From Hymenobacter plasmatis (lineage in GTDB: Bacteria > Bacteroidota > Bacteroidia > Cytophagales > Hymenobacteraceae), in the NCBI RefSeq assembly GCF_020711255.1, contig NZ_JAJFAW010000008.1:1-64000 (forward strand): DNA of 64,000 nucleotides, read 5' to 3'. Position numbers and translations under genes: made by a program. The first letter of the stretch is position 1. Each line of letters starts with the position of its first letter. The notes below the pieces were generated by a model. That model saw only the letters and a list, made by a program, of their open reading frames with translations. It had not been told where the DNA came from and ran no database searches. Below, piece by piece: positions 42,567 through 51,686 of this stretch.

Positions 42567-44318
42567 TCAGAGGGTTGCTTTCAACTGATATATAATTGCC
42601 ATCTCATCCTGATAAATAGCCTGGTAGTTGAGCCCGGCGGCCCAGGCAGGGGGTAAAGGCTGGTCGTTGCGGCAAACCAAGTATGCATAGTGCACTCCGG
42701 ACACATGCTTGGTGTATAGTGCCATGGTTTGATTATCCAGCATTGCATAGTGCCTGAACATAACGGCATGGTAGGGTGCTTGCACGAAAACACGGCGGGC
42801 GGGTTGGCTCCGCAGCCAATGGTATGCTTTTGCCACAATGGCATCCTGTTTTTGGCTTTGAAGCAGGGTGGGCACCTGTGTGCCCAACTCCACAATCCGA
42901 AACGCTATGAAGGCTGTTAGGAACGCCATCGGTAGCCGATGTGTCCAAGTTGTGCCGCCTTGGCTCAAGGCTTGGTCAGCCCATAAGGCGGCCAGCAAGA
43001 ATACGAAATAGGTGGTGTACATTATCACGCGCCCTGGCATGAACACGTGCTGGACCAGCATAATGACTGCCGGGGTTAGAATTAGTATCCAGCTTGCCCA
43101 AGCCATCCACTGACCACAGCCTTTCAGTTGAGTTCGGCGGAGCAAGACTGGTGTAAAAATAATTAGCGCCGTGCAGATAAGAAGGGTGGGCTGCACGGGT
43201 CCCACCAGACTAGCCGCTTCATAAGCATAGGCCTTGCTGCCCGTCAAAAATGTGACCAGAGAATGGGATGCCAAGTAGCGGTTGGCTAGGAGCCGGGACC
43301 AGCCAGAAATAATCCCAACTGGCGTATAGCAGAATATCGTGGTTACAGCGATGATGACACCAGCCAACACCAACTGGCCCAAAAAACGATGCCGGAAATG
43401 GGGCTCGAGCTGCATTCCAGCAATTAACAGCACTAGTGCCAGTGATGCCAACGGCGCTGCATAAGTAGGAATGGTGTAGAGCCCGATAATGCTACTGCCA
43501 ATGAGCATTGCCCACGCGAGGCGCCTGAAAGGATGCCTCGTAACTATTCCAACAACAGCGAAGAAGGAAAGCTGAATGCACACCATCTGCAAAAAGTATC
43601 CACGGCCGGAGTCAGCATAAATGATAGTGAGGCGCACTAAGCTAAACAAGGCGGTGACCAGAGTGGCAATCCGAAAATTGCTGAAATGCATCAGCAGCAC
43701 GTAACTGAGTGCTGTGCCCACCGTTGCCACTAGCAGGGAAGGCAACCGCATGATAACCCTGACATTTTCAGGCATCAGCTCCGACACAACCCAACAAATA
43801 AAATTATAGAGTACGTGGTTATTAGGAATCGGGTAGAAGCTAGTCACCGATACTGTCCCTTCCCGTACGAAGTAGTCATAGGAAGCCGTTTCGTCCGGGC
43901 TCAAGGGGTCGATAATGAACCACACCAGCCGCGTCAGCAGAATAGCGAGCAACAAGGTGCCAGCTACCGCGCGCTCTGAAGCAGACAGACGTTGCACCCG
44001 TCGCTTGAGGGCGGACAACGACTTATTAAACTCCCGGCCCAGGTACTTAAGCTCTAAGCGGTAAGCATTGTCCTTAAGCAGGAAAACGTTGGCTGAAAAG
44101 CTACCTATCAGTAAAACCCAAATAAAGGTTTGAAACACTGCAAATCGTCCTGGAGTCAATGGGAGGCTCAGGAAAAGAAGCCCATCGGGGACGTCTTCGA
44201 AATAAGGAATTCGTCCTAGGCGCTCAACCTCACTGTATGAGGCCAGGCCATAAATGCTGACGAGGTACAAGCTGGCGGCCAGGATGCAAAACGTAGCAAC
44301 GAGCGAGAGAAAGCGCAT
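42567..44318 (-). CDS. GT-C-like multi-pass membrane protein B
   Basis: This 583-residue paralogue has the same architecture: helices from the N-terminus, an acidic motif PDETASYDYF (about residue 140), SFYPIPNNHVLYN, GRGYFLQM, ISGWSRLLANRYLAS and a C-terminal soluble part. By eye, its GC content is lower than that of neighbours such as maf and DUF1015. It lies 75 nt ahead of gene A on the same strand, so a tandem duplication with divergence is the likely origin. I cannot name the sugar or acceptor. Confidence 0.8.
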   Translation of the reverse strand: MRFLSLVATFCILAASLYLVSIYGLASYSEVERLGRIPYFEDVPDGLLFLSLPLTPGRFAVFQTFIWVLLIGSFSANVFLLKDNAYRLELKYLGREFNKSLSALKRRVQRLSASERAVAGTLLLAILLTRLVWFIIDPLSPDETASYDYFVREGTVSVTSFYPIPNNHVLYNFICWVVSELMPENVRVIMRLPSLLVATVGTALSYVLLMHFSNFRIATLVTALFSLVRLTIIYADSGRGYFLQMVCIQLSFFAVVGIVTRHPFRRLAWAMLIGSSIIGLYTIPTYAAPLASLALVLLIAGMQLEPHFRHRFLGQLVLAGVIIAVTTIFCYTPVGIISGWSRLLANRYLASHSLVTFLTGSKAYAYEAASLVGPVQPTLLICTALIIFTPVLLRRTQLKGCGQWMAWASWILILTPAVIMLVQHVFMPGRVIMYTTYFVFLLAALWADQALSQGGTTWTHRLPMAFLTAFIAFRIVELGTQVPTLLQSQKQDAIVAKAYHWLRSQPARRVFVQAPYHAVMFRHYAMLDNQTMALYTKHVSGVHYAYLVCRNDQPLPPAWAAGLNYQAIYQDEMAIIYQLKATL

Positions 44319-44333
44319 GGATTAAGCCGAAAA

Positions 44334-44924
44334 TTAAGCGCTAACCCCACGTGCGGGCAATGCCCCCAGCTTTTCCAGTTCTTCCCAAACGCGGTGCGTG
44401 GGTAGGCCCATTACCGTGAAGTACGACCCCTCGAGCCGGGCAATACCGACCATGCCCAGCCAATCCTGGGCACCGTAGGCCCCGGCTTTGTCGAAGGGTT
44501 TGGCGGTGGCTATGTAGTGGCTGATTTCGGCCGGGCTCAGCGGGCGGAAGTGCACGGTGGTCTGGTCCGAAAATACTACTTCGCGGCCGTCGCCGCAGCG
44601 CAGGCACACGCCGGTGAATACATCGTGGGCCCGGCCCTGTAGGCGGGTGAGCATGGCGGTAGCTTCCGCTACGTCGGCTGGTTTGTTGAGCACATCGTGG
44701 CCCAGGCACACGATGGTATCGGCGGTTAGCACCACTTCATCGGCCGCGAGGCCCTCAGTGTAGGCAGCTGCTTTGCGGGCGGCCAGGTATTCGGCTACCT
44801 CCGCCCGCCGCAAGTGGGCGGGGAAATCTTCATCGACTTCGAGAAGGCGGATTTCATAATCCAGCCCCATGTCGGTGAGCAACTGGCGCCGGCGCGGAGA
44901 ATTGGAGGCTAATACTAGTTTCAC
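44334..44924 (-). CDS. maf: Maf-family nucleoside triphosphate pyrophosphatase
   Basis: The 196-residue protein from GTG 44924 begins KLVLASNSPRRRQLL, the family signature, and contains the conserved VVLTADTIVCL and the DKAGAYGAQDWLGMVGIARLEGSYFTVMGLP segment that binds the nucleotide base. Maf proteins hydrolyse dTTP, UTP or modified pyrimidine nucleotides to monophosphates, guarding nucleic acids. The GTG overlaps the DUF1015 stop as GTGA, so the genes are translationally coupled. A longer frame exists upstream but is the shadow of the preceding gene. Confidence 0.93.
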   Translation of the reverse strand: MKLVLASNSPRRRQLLTDMGLDYEIRLLEVDEDFPAHLRRAEVAEYLAARKAAAYTEGLAADEVVLTADTIVCLGHDVLNKPADVAEATAMLTRLQGRAHDVFTGVCLRCGDGREVVFSDQTTVHFRPLSPAEISHYIATAKPFDKAGAYGAQDWLGMVGIARLEGSYFTVMGLPTHRVWEELEKLGALPARGVSA

Positions 44925-46246
44925 AAGGAATCGTTTTGAAAATGGCTGACGAAGTGGTTGTCCGCCTCTTCGTCGGCAATGCTGCTGAACAGAAAGCCGC
45001 CGATGGTTTTGGGGTAGAAGAACGTGGACTTGGGCGGCATCACGGCGCCGGAGTGGCACACGGCTTCTACCTCCGCCATGCTCACCTCGTTCACGATGAA
45101 GGCGGCGCGGGCCTCGCCGCTGTCTACGCGCTGCAGGCATTCGGCAAAGTTGCGTACGTAGGCCACGCCCGGCCACGTGCGCTGCACATCTGGCCCAACC
45201 AGCCCAAGGGCTTTTTCCAGCACGAAATAGTGAAGCACCGTCAAGTCCAGGGCTTTTACTTCGTCGGTCGTGTCCCAATCCAGCAGGGCGTGGGCTTCGG
45301 GCAGCAGGCGGATTTTGTAAGCTTGCCCGCCCAGGTACAGCCCAAAGGCCCACGGTTTGCCGGCTATGATTTCGGGCAGGTCGTTGGCGTCGTCCTTGGG
45401 GGTGACGGTGAAGTAGGGCTGCAGCCGTTCCAATAGCTCCGCGTCGTTCAGGTTGCCGGGCAGTTCAAGGAGCAGTCGGTGGGTGGGCAGGATGCGTAGG
45501 TCGTCGGCTGCCGCATTGGTGAGGTACATGAGGTGGTAGTTCCAGGGCTCGTGTCCGGTGGCGTTGGGGCTGGTGGCCTGGCGGGTATGGCGGTAGGTAA
45601 GCGAGCCCTCGTAGCGATGGTGGCCATCGGCGAGAATCACCTGCCGGGCGCTGAGCACTTCCTGAAACCGCCGGATTTTGGCCGCGTCCTGAATCACGGC
45701 CAGCACGTCGCGGGCACCCTGGTAGTCTTCCTCCGTTTCATATAGCGGCGAGAGCATCGCCTCGTCCAGGTACGTTTCCAGCTCAAAGTTCTCGTCGCGG
45801 TACAGGCCGTGCGTGGCGCTGGTCTGGAACTGGGTCCGGGCCAGGAGCGCGGCCCGGTCGTTCACCGACGCCGGCAGGGTGTTCTCGTGGCGCAATACCA
45901 CTTTCTCGTCCCATTCATAGGCCTTGATGTGGCACATGAAGCCCTTCCGGCAGTACTCGCGGGTGCTGCCCGGAAGCCGGAAGTATTGGTAATAGGCGTA
46001 AATGCCAGGCAACTCATCCTGTAGGAGCACGCCGCTGGCCTGCCACTCGCGCAGCCGGACCAGGGCCGCAGCGGCCGGGTCTTCGGCACGGGGCACCGAG
46101 AGGTGAATGGAGTTGAGCGGATTGCGATAAAGCGCTTCGCGCTGCTTCGCCGATACCACATCGAACAGTGGGGATACGTACGCGTCGATGTTGGCGCTGA
46201 GGGTGGGATTGTAGCGCCAGCCGCGCAAAGGTTGAATTTCAGCCAC
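44921..46246 (-). CDS. DUF1015 family protein
   Basis: The 441-residue cytoplasmic protein matches the DUF1015 family: YVSPLFDVVSAKQREALYRNPLNSIHL at the N-terminus, the core ILADGHHRYEGSL motif near residue 215, and the C-terminal GAVMPPKSTFFYPKTIGGFLFS. The family is often annotated as HTH-linked or phosphatase-like, but no reaction is established. Its start lies next to the AT-rich palindrome at 46252 and it is coupled to maf. Confidence 0.9.
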   Translation of the reverse strand: MAEIQPLRGWRYNPTLSANIDAYVSPLFDVVSAKQREALYRNPLNSIHLSVPRAEDPAAAALVRLREWQASGVLLQDELPGIYAYYQYFRLPGSTREYCRKGFMCHIKAYEWDEKVVLRHENTLPASVNDRAALLARTQFQTSATHGLYRDENFELETYLDEAMLSPLYETEEDYQGARDVLAVIQDAAKIRRFQEVLSARQVILADGHHRYEGSLTYRHTRQATSPNATGHEPWNYHLMYLTNAAADDLRILPTHRLLLELPGNLNDAELLERLQPYFTVTPKDDANDLPEIIAGKPWAFGLYLGGQAYKIRLLPEAHALLDWDTTDEVKALDLTVLHYFVLEKALGLVGPDVQRTWPGVAYVRNFAECLQRVDSGEARAAFIVNEVSMAEVEAVCHSGAVMPPKSTFFYPKTIGGFLFSSIADEEADNHFVSHFQNDSL

Positions 46247-46251
46247 GTTCA

Positions 46252-46370
46252 GTTATCAATTAACAATTATCATTTAACACATCAACAATCAAAAGAAATT
46301 CTATAACGGGCTGGCCTTTAATATAAAGTGCCGAAAGCGCTGTTGATTGATAACTGTTAATTGTTAAATG
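46252..46370. repeat. AT-rich imperfect inverted-repeat element
   Basis: Two arms (about 46252-46286 and 46342-46370) are imperfect inverted copies built from units such as ATTTAACAATTAACA and GTTATCAAT. About 55 nt of less structured sequence separates them. It occupies the spacer between the DUF1015 start and the pdxH stop. Low-complexity AACAATTA-type repeats of this sort are common in Bacteroidetes spacers. Confidence 0.65.
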
Positions 46371-46380
46371 AAAAATGACT

Positions 46381-47031
46381 TCAGGGAGCCAGGCGGGTGC
46401 GGCGCCAGCTGTTGCCTTCGAGCTCGTACACTATCCGGTCGTGCAGGCGGCTGGGGCGGCCCTGCCAGAATTCGAGGCGCTGGGGCCGCAATATGTAGCC
46501 GCCCCAGTGCGGCGGGCGCGGCAGCGGGTCTTGGTCCACAAACTCATTGGCCATGGCCACTTCACGGGCTTCCAACTCCTCCCGGCTGCCGATAACCTGG
46601 CTTTGTGGCGAGGCCCAGGCGCCAAGCTGGCTGCTGCGCGGCCGGCTCTGGAAATATTCAGTTGACATGGTTTCCGGAGCTTTTTCTACCCGGCCTTCTA
46701 CCCGTACCTGCCGCTCCAGCCCCGGCCAAAAGAAGTTGATGGCGGCCAGCGGCTGCGCGGCCAGTTCCTGGCCTTTGCGCGATTCGTAATTCGTATAGAA
46801 TAAGAAGCCCGCGTCATCGGGAAGCCCCTTGAGCAGCACCACGCGGGAGGAAGGCTGCCCATTGGCGGCCACGGTGCTCAGGGTGAGAGCGGTGGGCTCT
46901 TCCAGTTGGGCCGAAAGCGCCTCCTCGAGCCACACCCGAAACTGCTGGACGGCATCGGGTAGCACGTCCGTTTCGGAAAGGGTGCGCTGGGAGTAGGTTT
47001 TGCGCAGTTCGGCGAGGTGAGGGTCGTTCAT
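46381..47031 (-). CDS. pdxH: Pyridoxamine 5'-phosphate oxidase
   Basis: PdxH is the FMN enzyme that oxidises pyridoxine/pyridoxamine 5'-phosphate to pyridoxal phosphate. The 216-residue sequence has family segments PTALTLSTVAANGQPSSRVVLLKG, FYTNYESRKGQELAAQPLAAINFFWPGLERQVRVEG and the end HDRIVYELEGNSWRRTRLAP with the basic substrate-binding tail. The normal length and complete motifs support an active enzyme. Confidence 0.95.
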   Translation of the reverse strand: MNDPHLAELRKTYSQRTLSETDVLPDAVQQFRVWLEEALSAQLEEPTALTLSTVAANGQPSSRVVLLKGLPDDAGFLFYTNYESRKGQELAAQPLAAINFFWPGLERQVRVEGRVEKAPETMSTEYFQSRPRSSQLGAWASPQSQVIGSREELEAREVAMANEFVDQDPLPRPPHWGGYILRPQRLEFWQGRPSRLHDRIVYELEGNSWRRTRLAP

Positions 47032-47363
47032 TGCTTGTTTGGGCGCGAATTAATAAAAAAAATGTTTATTTGATTAGAAATAATTGTATCGAAATGAGTA
47101 GATTACACCTCTTAATAATCTATCGCTGGCTTAGCCCAGGTACTATGGCAAGCGCAAAGTCGATGTAGCTCAACCTCATCAAATAATCAATATTCCATAA
47201 ACCGGTGGCTCGCTCCCGAGTTATCGTTATCAAAAAGGCGTTTGGCGCGCAAGGTACTAACATCTGTAAGGCCATGCTCTAAACGGCCAGTTCCCAGCCC
47301 TTGCCGTCACATCCACCGTATATTTTGTGATGATTGTTCGCCGATAACTGTTAATTTAACACC
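47032..47363. other. 332-bp AT-rich spacer between pdxH and yqgE
   Basis: No convincing gene is seen. Features here: A-rich and T-rich runs at 47055-47085, the AGCTCAA word at 47167-47173, and, just before the YqgE start, GATAACTGTTAATT (47343-47356), which exactly repeats a stretch of the palindrome at 46349-46362. Both flanking genes read outward from it, so it is the shared promoter region. Confidence 0.5.
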
Positions 47364-47921
47364 ATGCGACCCGGTACATTGCTTATCTCGCAGCCGTTTC
47401 TCGGCGACCCTAACTTCGAACGTAGCGTGGTGCTGGTATGCCGCGACGAGCCCACTGACGGCACGTTTGGCCTGGTGCTCAACCGACTTACTACGCTCAC
47501 TCTTGGCGACGTGCTCGAATTGCCAGCAAACTTGGTTACTGCCGCCGCTCACCTGCCCATTTATGTGGGCGGGCCCGTCGAGCCCGATACCCTGCACTAC
47601 CTGCACCGGCGGGCCGACCTGCCCGGCGCCACCGATTTGGGGCAGGATGTTTTTTGGGGCGGCGATTTTGAGCTGCTGCTGGGCCTCATCGGTAGTGGCG
47701 CGGTAGGCCCTGACCAGGTGCGCCTCTTTGCTGGGTATTCGGGGTGGTCGGTGGGCCAATTGGCCACTGAAATGCAGGGGCAGAGTTGGATACGGCACCC
47801 CGCAAGCGCCGGGAAAGTGTTTACTTTGGCATCTGATGCCTTTTGGCGGGATATTTTGCGGGAGAAAGGCGGGCGATTCAAGGTGCTGTCGAACTATCCC
47901 GTAGACCCTCGTTTAAATTAA
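47364..47921 (+). CDS. YqgE/AlgH family protein (DUF179)
   Basis: The 185-residue protein starts RPGTLLISQPFLGDPNFERSVVLVC and contains GTFGLVLNRLT, PIYVGGPVEPDTLHYL and the end VFTLASDAFWRDILREKGGRFKVLSNYPVDPRLN, the YqgE layout. The family is a conserved small cytoplasmic protein of unknown function, also called AlgH. ATG 47364 gives the expected N-terminus. The next gene begins 91 nt later. Confidence 0.92.
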   Translation: MRPGTLLISQPFLGDPNFERSVVLVCRDEPTDGTFGLVLNRLTTLTLGDVLELPANLVTAAAHLPIYVGGPVEPDTLHYLHRRADLPGATDLGQDVFWGGDFELLLGLIGSGAVGPDQVRLFAGYSGWSVGQLATEMQGQSWIRHPASAGKVFTLASDAFWRDILREKGGRFKVLSNYPVDPRLN

Positions 47922-48012
47922 TGCGGCTGCAGGGACATATTTTTGTTTTATTCCAATCTCTTTTTGCTCTCTCTTCTGGCTTCCGTAGTGAAGCTGGCTT
48001 TTACGTAGAATT

Positions 48013-50457
48013 ATGGCTACTGAAGAAATACCTACTGCCCCGCTCGCCGGTGGCACCGACCCGGCTGCAGACGACCGAATGACCATTTTGCAACGTCGCT
48101 TAGCCGAGATTCAAGGAACCCCCGAGCCCGCCACACCAGCTTCGGCTGATGGGGCTGCTCAAGTAGAAATGCCGCCCCAGGGTACGCCTGAGCTGCCCGC
48201 CGACCAGCCCGTAGGCGCAGGAACGGCCGAACCGCTTGCCGAAATCCCCGCAACTGCCTCAGAAGCTGCCCTGGCTCCCGAGGCCGGCACGCCCGAAGCG
48301 GCTGCCGCGGCCGAAACGGCCCACCACGTGCCCGATTCCGTGACCGTAAACGGCCACGATGTGTCGGCTCCACTTGCCCGGGCGGTAAACCACTATGGCA
48401 GCGAAATGGCCCACCCGGAGGAAGCCCACTTTCCGGCGCCCAATCCGGAGGCCCTGCCCGCCGATGAGCACATTGCCAGCGCAACGCCCGCACCCATTGC
48501 CGACCCCGAAACGCTGAGTGCTCCCGCCCCGGAAGCCACCGTAGAAGACCAAGCACCGGAGCTGCCCACGGTGAACCTGCACAGTGCTGCCGAGATTGAT
48601 GCGGCACCCGAAGCGGTAGCAACGCTGCCTACTTCGGAAGAAACGCCTTTGAATGCAGAGCCTGCCACTGCCGAGCAGGAAGGTGGTGCGCATGGCGAGG
48701 ACACTTTTGTGCCCGAAACCGCCGCCCCGGATTTCACGGCCTTGGACTTGCCGGCTCAGGCAGCCTATCTGGTGCAGTTGCTGCGCCGGCCCGATGCCGC
48801 CCGCAACCGCAAGCAGATTCAGGACCTCACGCGTCAGTACGAAACCAACGTGGGCCTGGCGCGCAGCTCCGCCCGCCAGAAGTTCTCCGAAGGCGGCGAA
48901 GGCGCCGAAGCCTTTGCTTTCCAGCAGCCCGAGGGCCAGCAGGAGCTTAACAAAGCCCTACAGGAATTCCGCGAAAGCCGCGCCAAGGATGCCAAAGCAG
49001 AAGATGCCAGCCGTACCGATAACCTCGCCAAGAAAAAGCAGCTGCTCGACCAGTTGCGCTTGCTGGTAGAAGCGGCCGAAACCAAGGACAGCTCGGCCAA
49101 GCTCAAGGCCCTGCAGGCCGAGTGGAAGGCCACCGGCGCGGTGCCCCAAACCGACAGCCAGGCCATTTGGGATACTTACCACGGCTTGCTCGATATTTAC
49201 TACAGCAAGCAGGGCCGCTTCCTGGAGATGAAGGACCTCGACCGCCGCCGCAACCTGGAGGCCAAAGAAGCCCTCATCAAGCGGGCGGAGGCCCTGGCCG
49301 ATGTTCCCGGCATCAACAAGGCGCTGGACGAGCTGACCAAGCTGCACGAAGACTGGAAGCACATCGGCCCGGTGCCCAATGACCAGCGCGAGCCGCTGTG
49401 GCAGCGTTTCATCGCGGCATCCGACGTGCTGCACCAGCGCCGCAAGGAGTTTGTAGATATCCGCTCGACGCAGGAAAAGGCCAATCTGGTAGTAAAGCAG
49501 GCCCTGCTGGAGCGCGTGTTGCCTTTCGCTACCTTCGACACCGACCGGGTGAACCTGTGGCGCTCCAAAACCGACGAGCTGCAGGAAATCAAAGCCGAGT
49601 GGGAAGCCGCAGGGCTTGTGCCCCGCGCGCAGGCCGATGCCCTGAACAAACAATATTGGGCTGCCTACAAAGCCTTCTTCAACCGCAAAAACGAATTCTT
49701 TAAGTCCCTCGACAACGAGAAGTCGGCCAACGTGAAAGCGAAGGTGGCCCTCATCGAGCAGGCCGAAGAAGCCGCCAACAACCCGGATTCGGATGCTGCC
49801 CGTCAGGTCATCATTCGGGTACAGAAGGAGTGGAAGGACGTGGGCCGCGTGCCGGATAAATTGGCTGACAAGCTCTGGCACCGTTTCCGCGCCGCCTGCG
49901 ACGCCGTATTTGAGCGGCCCAAGCAAGAGGCCCGGTTCCGCGAGGAAAAGGTGCAGCAGTCATCGGTGGAGCAAACCACGCACCTCGACAAGATTGCCGA
50001 CCAAGTCAACGCCCTCACGGCTGATAACCCCGGCACGCTGGAAGGCTTCCGCGAAATACTCGCGGGCTGGGTGGCTGAGTTTGACCCCACCGACGACCAG
50101 CCCGGCCGTGGCACTTCCGACCGCAGCGAGGAGCAATTGCTCACGTTGCTCGGTAAGTACCTCGACCACGTGCCCGGCCTGAGCTACGCCGACAAGAATG
50201 ACTTGTTGTTCCAGGTAGAAGTGGGCCGTTTGAAAGCGCGCCCGCAGGCCCAGCAGCAGCTTTCCCGGAAAGAAATGGCCCTGCGCAAGGAAATCAACGA
50301 ACTGGAGAACGACCACGCCACGCTGCAGACAAACCTGGACTTCTTCGCTCGTTCCAAAAATGCCAACCAATTGCGCGAGGAATACCAAGGCCGCATCGCC
50401 GAGGGACAAAAGCGCATTGAGACGCTGAAGAAGCAGTTGAAAATTATTCGCAGCTAA
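48013..50457 (+). CDS. DUF349 repeat protein with long acidic N-terminal tail
   Basis: The 814-residue protein has an N-terminal region of about 235 residues that is very rich in Ala, Pro, Glu, Thr and Asp and almost certainly disordered. The folded part (about 240-700) holds at least four DUF349 units, each with the pattern 'W...G.VP......LW..F' (WKATGAVPQTDSQAIWDTY, WKHIGPVPNDQREPLWQRF, WEAAGLVPRAQADALNKQY, WKDVGRVPDKLADKLWHRF). A C-terminal coiled coil (about 740-814) completes it. DUF349 proteins bind RNA or ribosomes in some bacteria, but the role here is unknown. A strong terminator follows. Confidence 0.88.
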   Translation: MATEEIPTAPLAGGTDPAADDRMTILQRRLAEIQGTPEPATPASADGAAQVEMPPQGTPELPADQPVGAGTAEPLAEIPATASEAALAPEAGTPEAAAAAETAHHVPDSVTVNGHDVSAPLARAVNHYGSEMAHPEEAHFPAPNPEALPADEHIASATPAPIADPETLSAPAPEATVEDQAPELPTVNLHSAAEIDAAPEAVATLPTSEETPLNAEPATAEQEGGAHGEDTFVPETAAPDFTALDLPAQAAYLVQLLRRPDAARNRKQIQDLTRQYETNVGLARSSARQKFSEGGEGAEAFAFQQPEGQQELNKALQEFRESRAKDAKAEDASRTDNLAKKKQLLDQLRLLVEAAETKDSSAKLKALQAEWKATGAVPQTDSQAIWDTYHGLLDIYYSKQGRFLEMKDLDRRRNLEAKEALIKRAEALADVPGINKALDELTKLHEDWKHIGPVPNDQREPLWQRFIAASDVLHQRRKEFVDIRSTQEKANLVVKQALLERVLPFATFDTDRVNLWRSKTDELQEIKAEWEAAGLVPRAQADALNKQYWAAYKAFFNRKNEFFKSLDNEKSANVKAKVALIEQAEEAANNPDSDAARQVIIRVQKEWKDVGRVPDKLADKLWHRFRAACDAVFERPKQEARFREEKVQQSSVEQTTHLDKIADQVNALTADNPGTLEGFREILAGWVAEFDPTDDQPGRGTSDRSEEQLLTLLGKYLDHVPGLSYADKNDLLFQVEVGRLKARPQAQQQLSRKEMALRKEINELENDHATLQTNLDFFARSKNANQLREEYQGRIAEGQKRIETLKKQLKIIRS

Positions 50458-50490
50458 CGCGACGGTAAAGGCACTGTTTTACAGTTGAAA

Positions 50491-50525
50491 GGGCCCCGAC
50501 AGCATTGTTGTCGGGGCCCTTTTTT
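50491..50525 (+). terminator. Terminator of the DUF349 gene
   Basis: A perfect 11-bp GC-rich stem (GGGCCCCGACA/TGTCGGGGCCC) with a 7-nt loop is followed by TTTTTT. Confidence 0.88.
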
Positions 50526-50569
50526 ATAGAAATTGAGCCACAGAGGCTGGCAGAAGCACGTCGCTTATG

Positions 50570-50577
50570 TACTTTTG
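50570..50577 (+). promoter_or_regulatory. -7 element of the tRNA-Thr gene
   Basis: TACTTTTG is an exact TAnnTTTG match ending 12 nt before the first base of the tRNA, the short leader expected for a tRNA gene. Confidence 0.65.
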
Positions 50578-50589
50578 TGGTACCTCAAC

Positions 50590-50662
<73 letters not shown>

Positions 50663-50676
50663 CACGTTGCTAAACG

Positions 50677-50713
50677 CCCGCTGTAAATCAAGTATTTGCA
50701 GCGGGTTTTTTGT
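50677..50713 (+). terminator. Terminator of the tRNA gene
   Basis: CCCGCTGTAAAT pairs with ATTTGCAGCGGG (one G.T wobble) around CAAGT, followed by TTTTTT. Confidence 0.85.
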
Positions 50714-50805
50714 GGGCGTATGCCAAGGAATTGAGCTGTCCTCGTAGGTTGAGCTGATATTGCCGCACGCAATGTGAGCAAGACTCCGTCTGGAAATTTA
50801 TTGTG

Positions 50806-51675
50806 ATGAAATCTCTCCGTTTTGGTTCGCTGCCGCCGGTGCCATCCGTGCTCATGGCCATATTGAGCGTTCAGGCGGGCGCGGCCATCGCCAAGGGCCT
50901 GTTTCCGGTGGTGGGCGCGGCAGGGGCGGCGGGAATGCGGATTGGGCTATCAGCCGTGATGTTGTTGGTAGCCTTCAGGCCGCCGCTCCGGCAATTGACG
51001 GCCGTGCAGTGGCGGGCGGTGATTCCCTACGGTGTGGCACTGGGCACCATGAACTTCTTGTTTTACCTGGCCTTGGCTCGCATTCCGCTGGGGCTGTGCG
51101 TAACGCTTGAGTTTGTGGGCCCCTTGCTGCTGGCCGTGGCCGGCTCACGTCGGGCATTAGACTTGGTTTGGGTATTGCTAGCGGGCGTGGGCATTGCGCT
51201 TATCGCTCCATGGACCGGCCAAGGTGTCGACCTGCTGGGTGCTCTGTTTGCGCTACTGGCTGGCGCGTGCTGGGTGGCCTACATTGTGCTGGGCGGCCGG
51301 GTATCGCAGGTTTTGCCCGGCGGAGCAGCGGTTGCCACGGGAATGTTGTTTGCTACCCTCACCATATTGCCCTTCACCGTGGCCAGCGGTAGCCTGGCTT
51401 TGCTCACCCCGACCTTGTATGGAGCCGGGGTGGCGCTGGCACTGCTTTCCAGCGCGCTCCCATTTAGCCTGGAGATGAATGCCCTGCGGATACTGCCGGC
51501 CCGCTCATTCAGCATACTGATGAGTCTGGAGCCGGCAGCAGCGGCCTTGTGCGGGCTGGTATTTCTGAAAGAGCACCTGATTCCAACGCAGTGGTTGGCC
51601 ATCACGCTGGTGGTAGCAGCTAGTATTGGAGCTACGGTGTCGGCAAAAAAAGTAATAGCGCCCGTAGAAGTCTGA
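50806..51675 (+). CDS. EamA/DMT-family transporter (RhtA-like)
   Basis: The 289-residue protein has ten membrane helices in two EamA repeats (about 15-135 and 145-285). The pattern SVQAGAAIAKGLFPVVGAAGAAGMRIGLSA and the second-repeat MSLEPAAAALCGLVFLKEHLIPTQWLAI fit the RhtA group, which exports threonine and homoserine. The substrate is inferred from family only. The frame opens with GTG ATG; ATG 50806 is taken. Two TTGAGCT words (50731, 50749) lie between the tRNA terminator and this gene. Confidence 0.87.
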   Translation: MKSLRFGSLPPVPSVLMAILSVQAGAAIAKGLFPVVGAAGAAGMRIGLSAVMLLVAFRPPLRQLTAVQWRAVIPYGVALGTMNFLFYLALARIPLGLCVTLEFVGPLLLAVAGSRRALDLVWVLLAGVGIALIAPWTGQGVDLLGALFALLAGACWVAYIVLGGRVSQVLPGGAAVATGMLFATLTILPFTVASGSLALLTPTLYGAGVALALLSSALPFSLEMNALRILPARSFSILMSLEPAAAALCGLVFLKEHLIPTQWLAITLVVAASIGATVSAKKVIAPVEV

Positions 51676-51686
51676 AAGGTCGATAT

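Noticed and set aside
44925..45353. N-terminal extension of the maf frame
   Set aside because: It overlaps the DUF1015 gene in another frame and the maf signature begins directly after GTG 44924.
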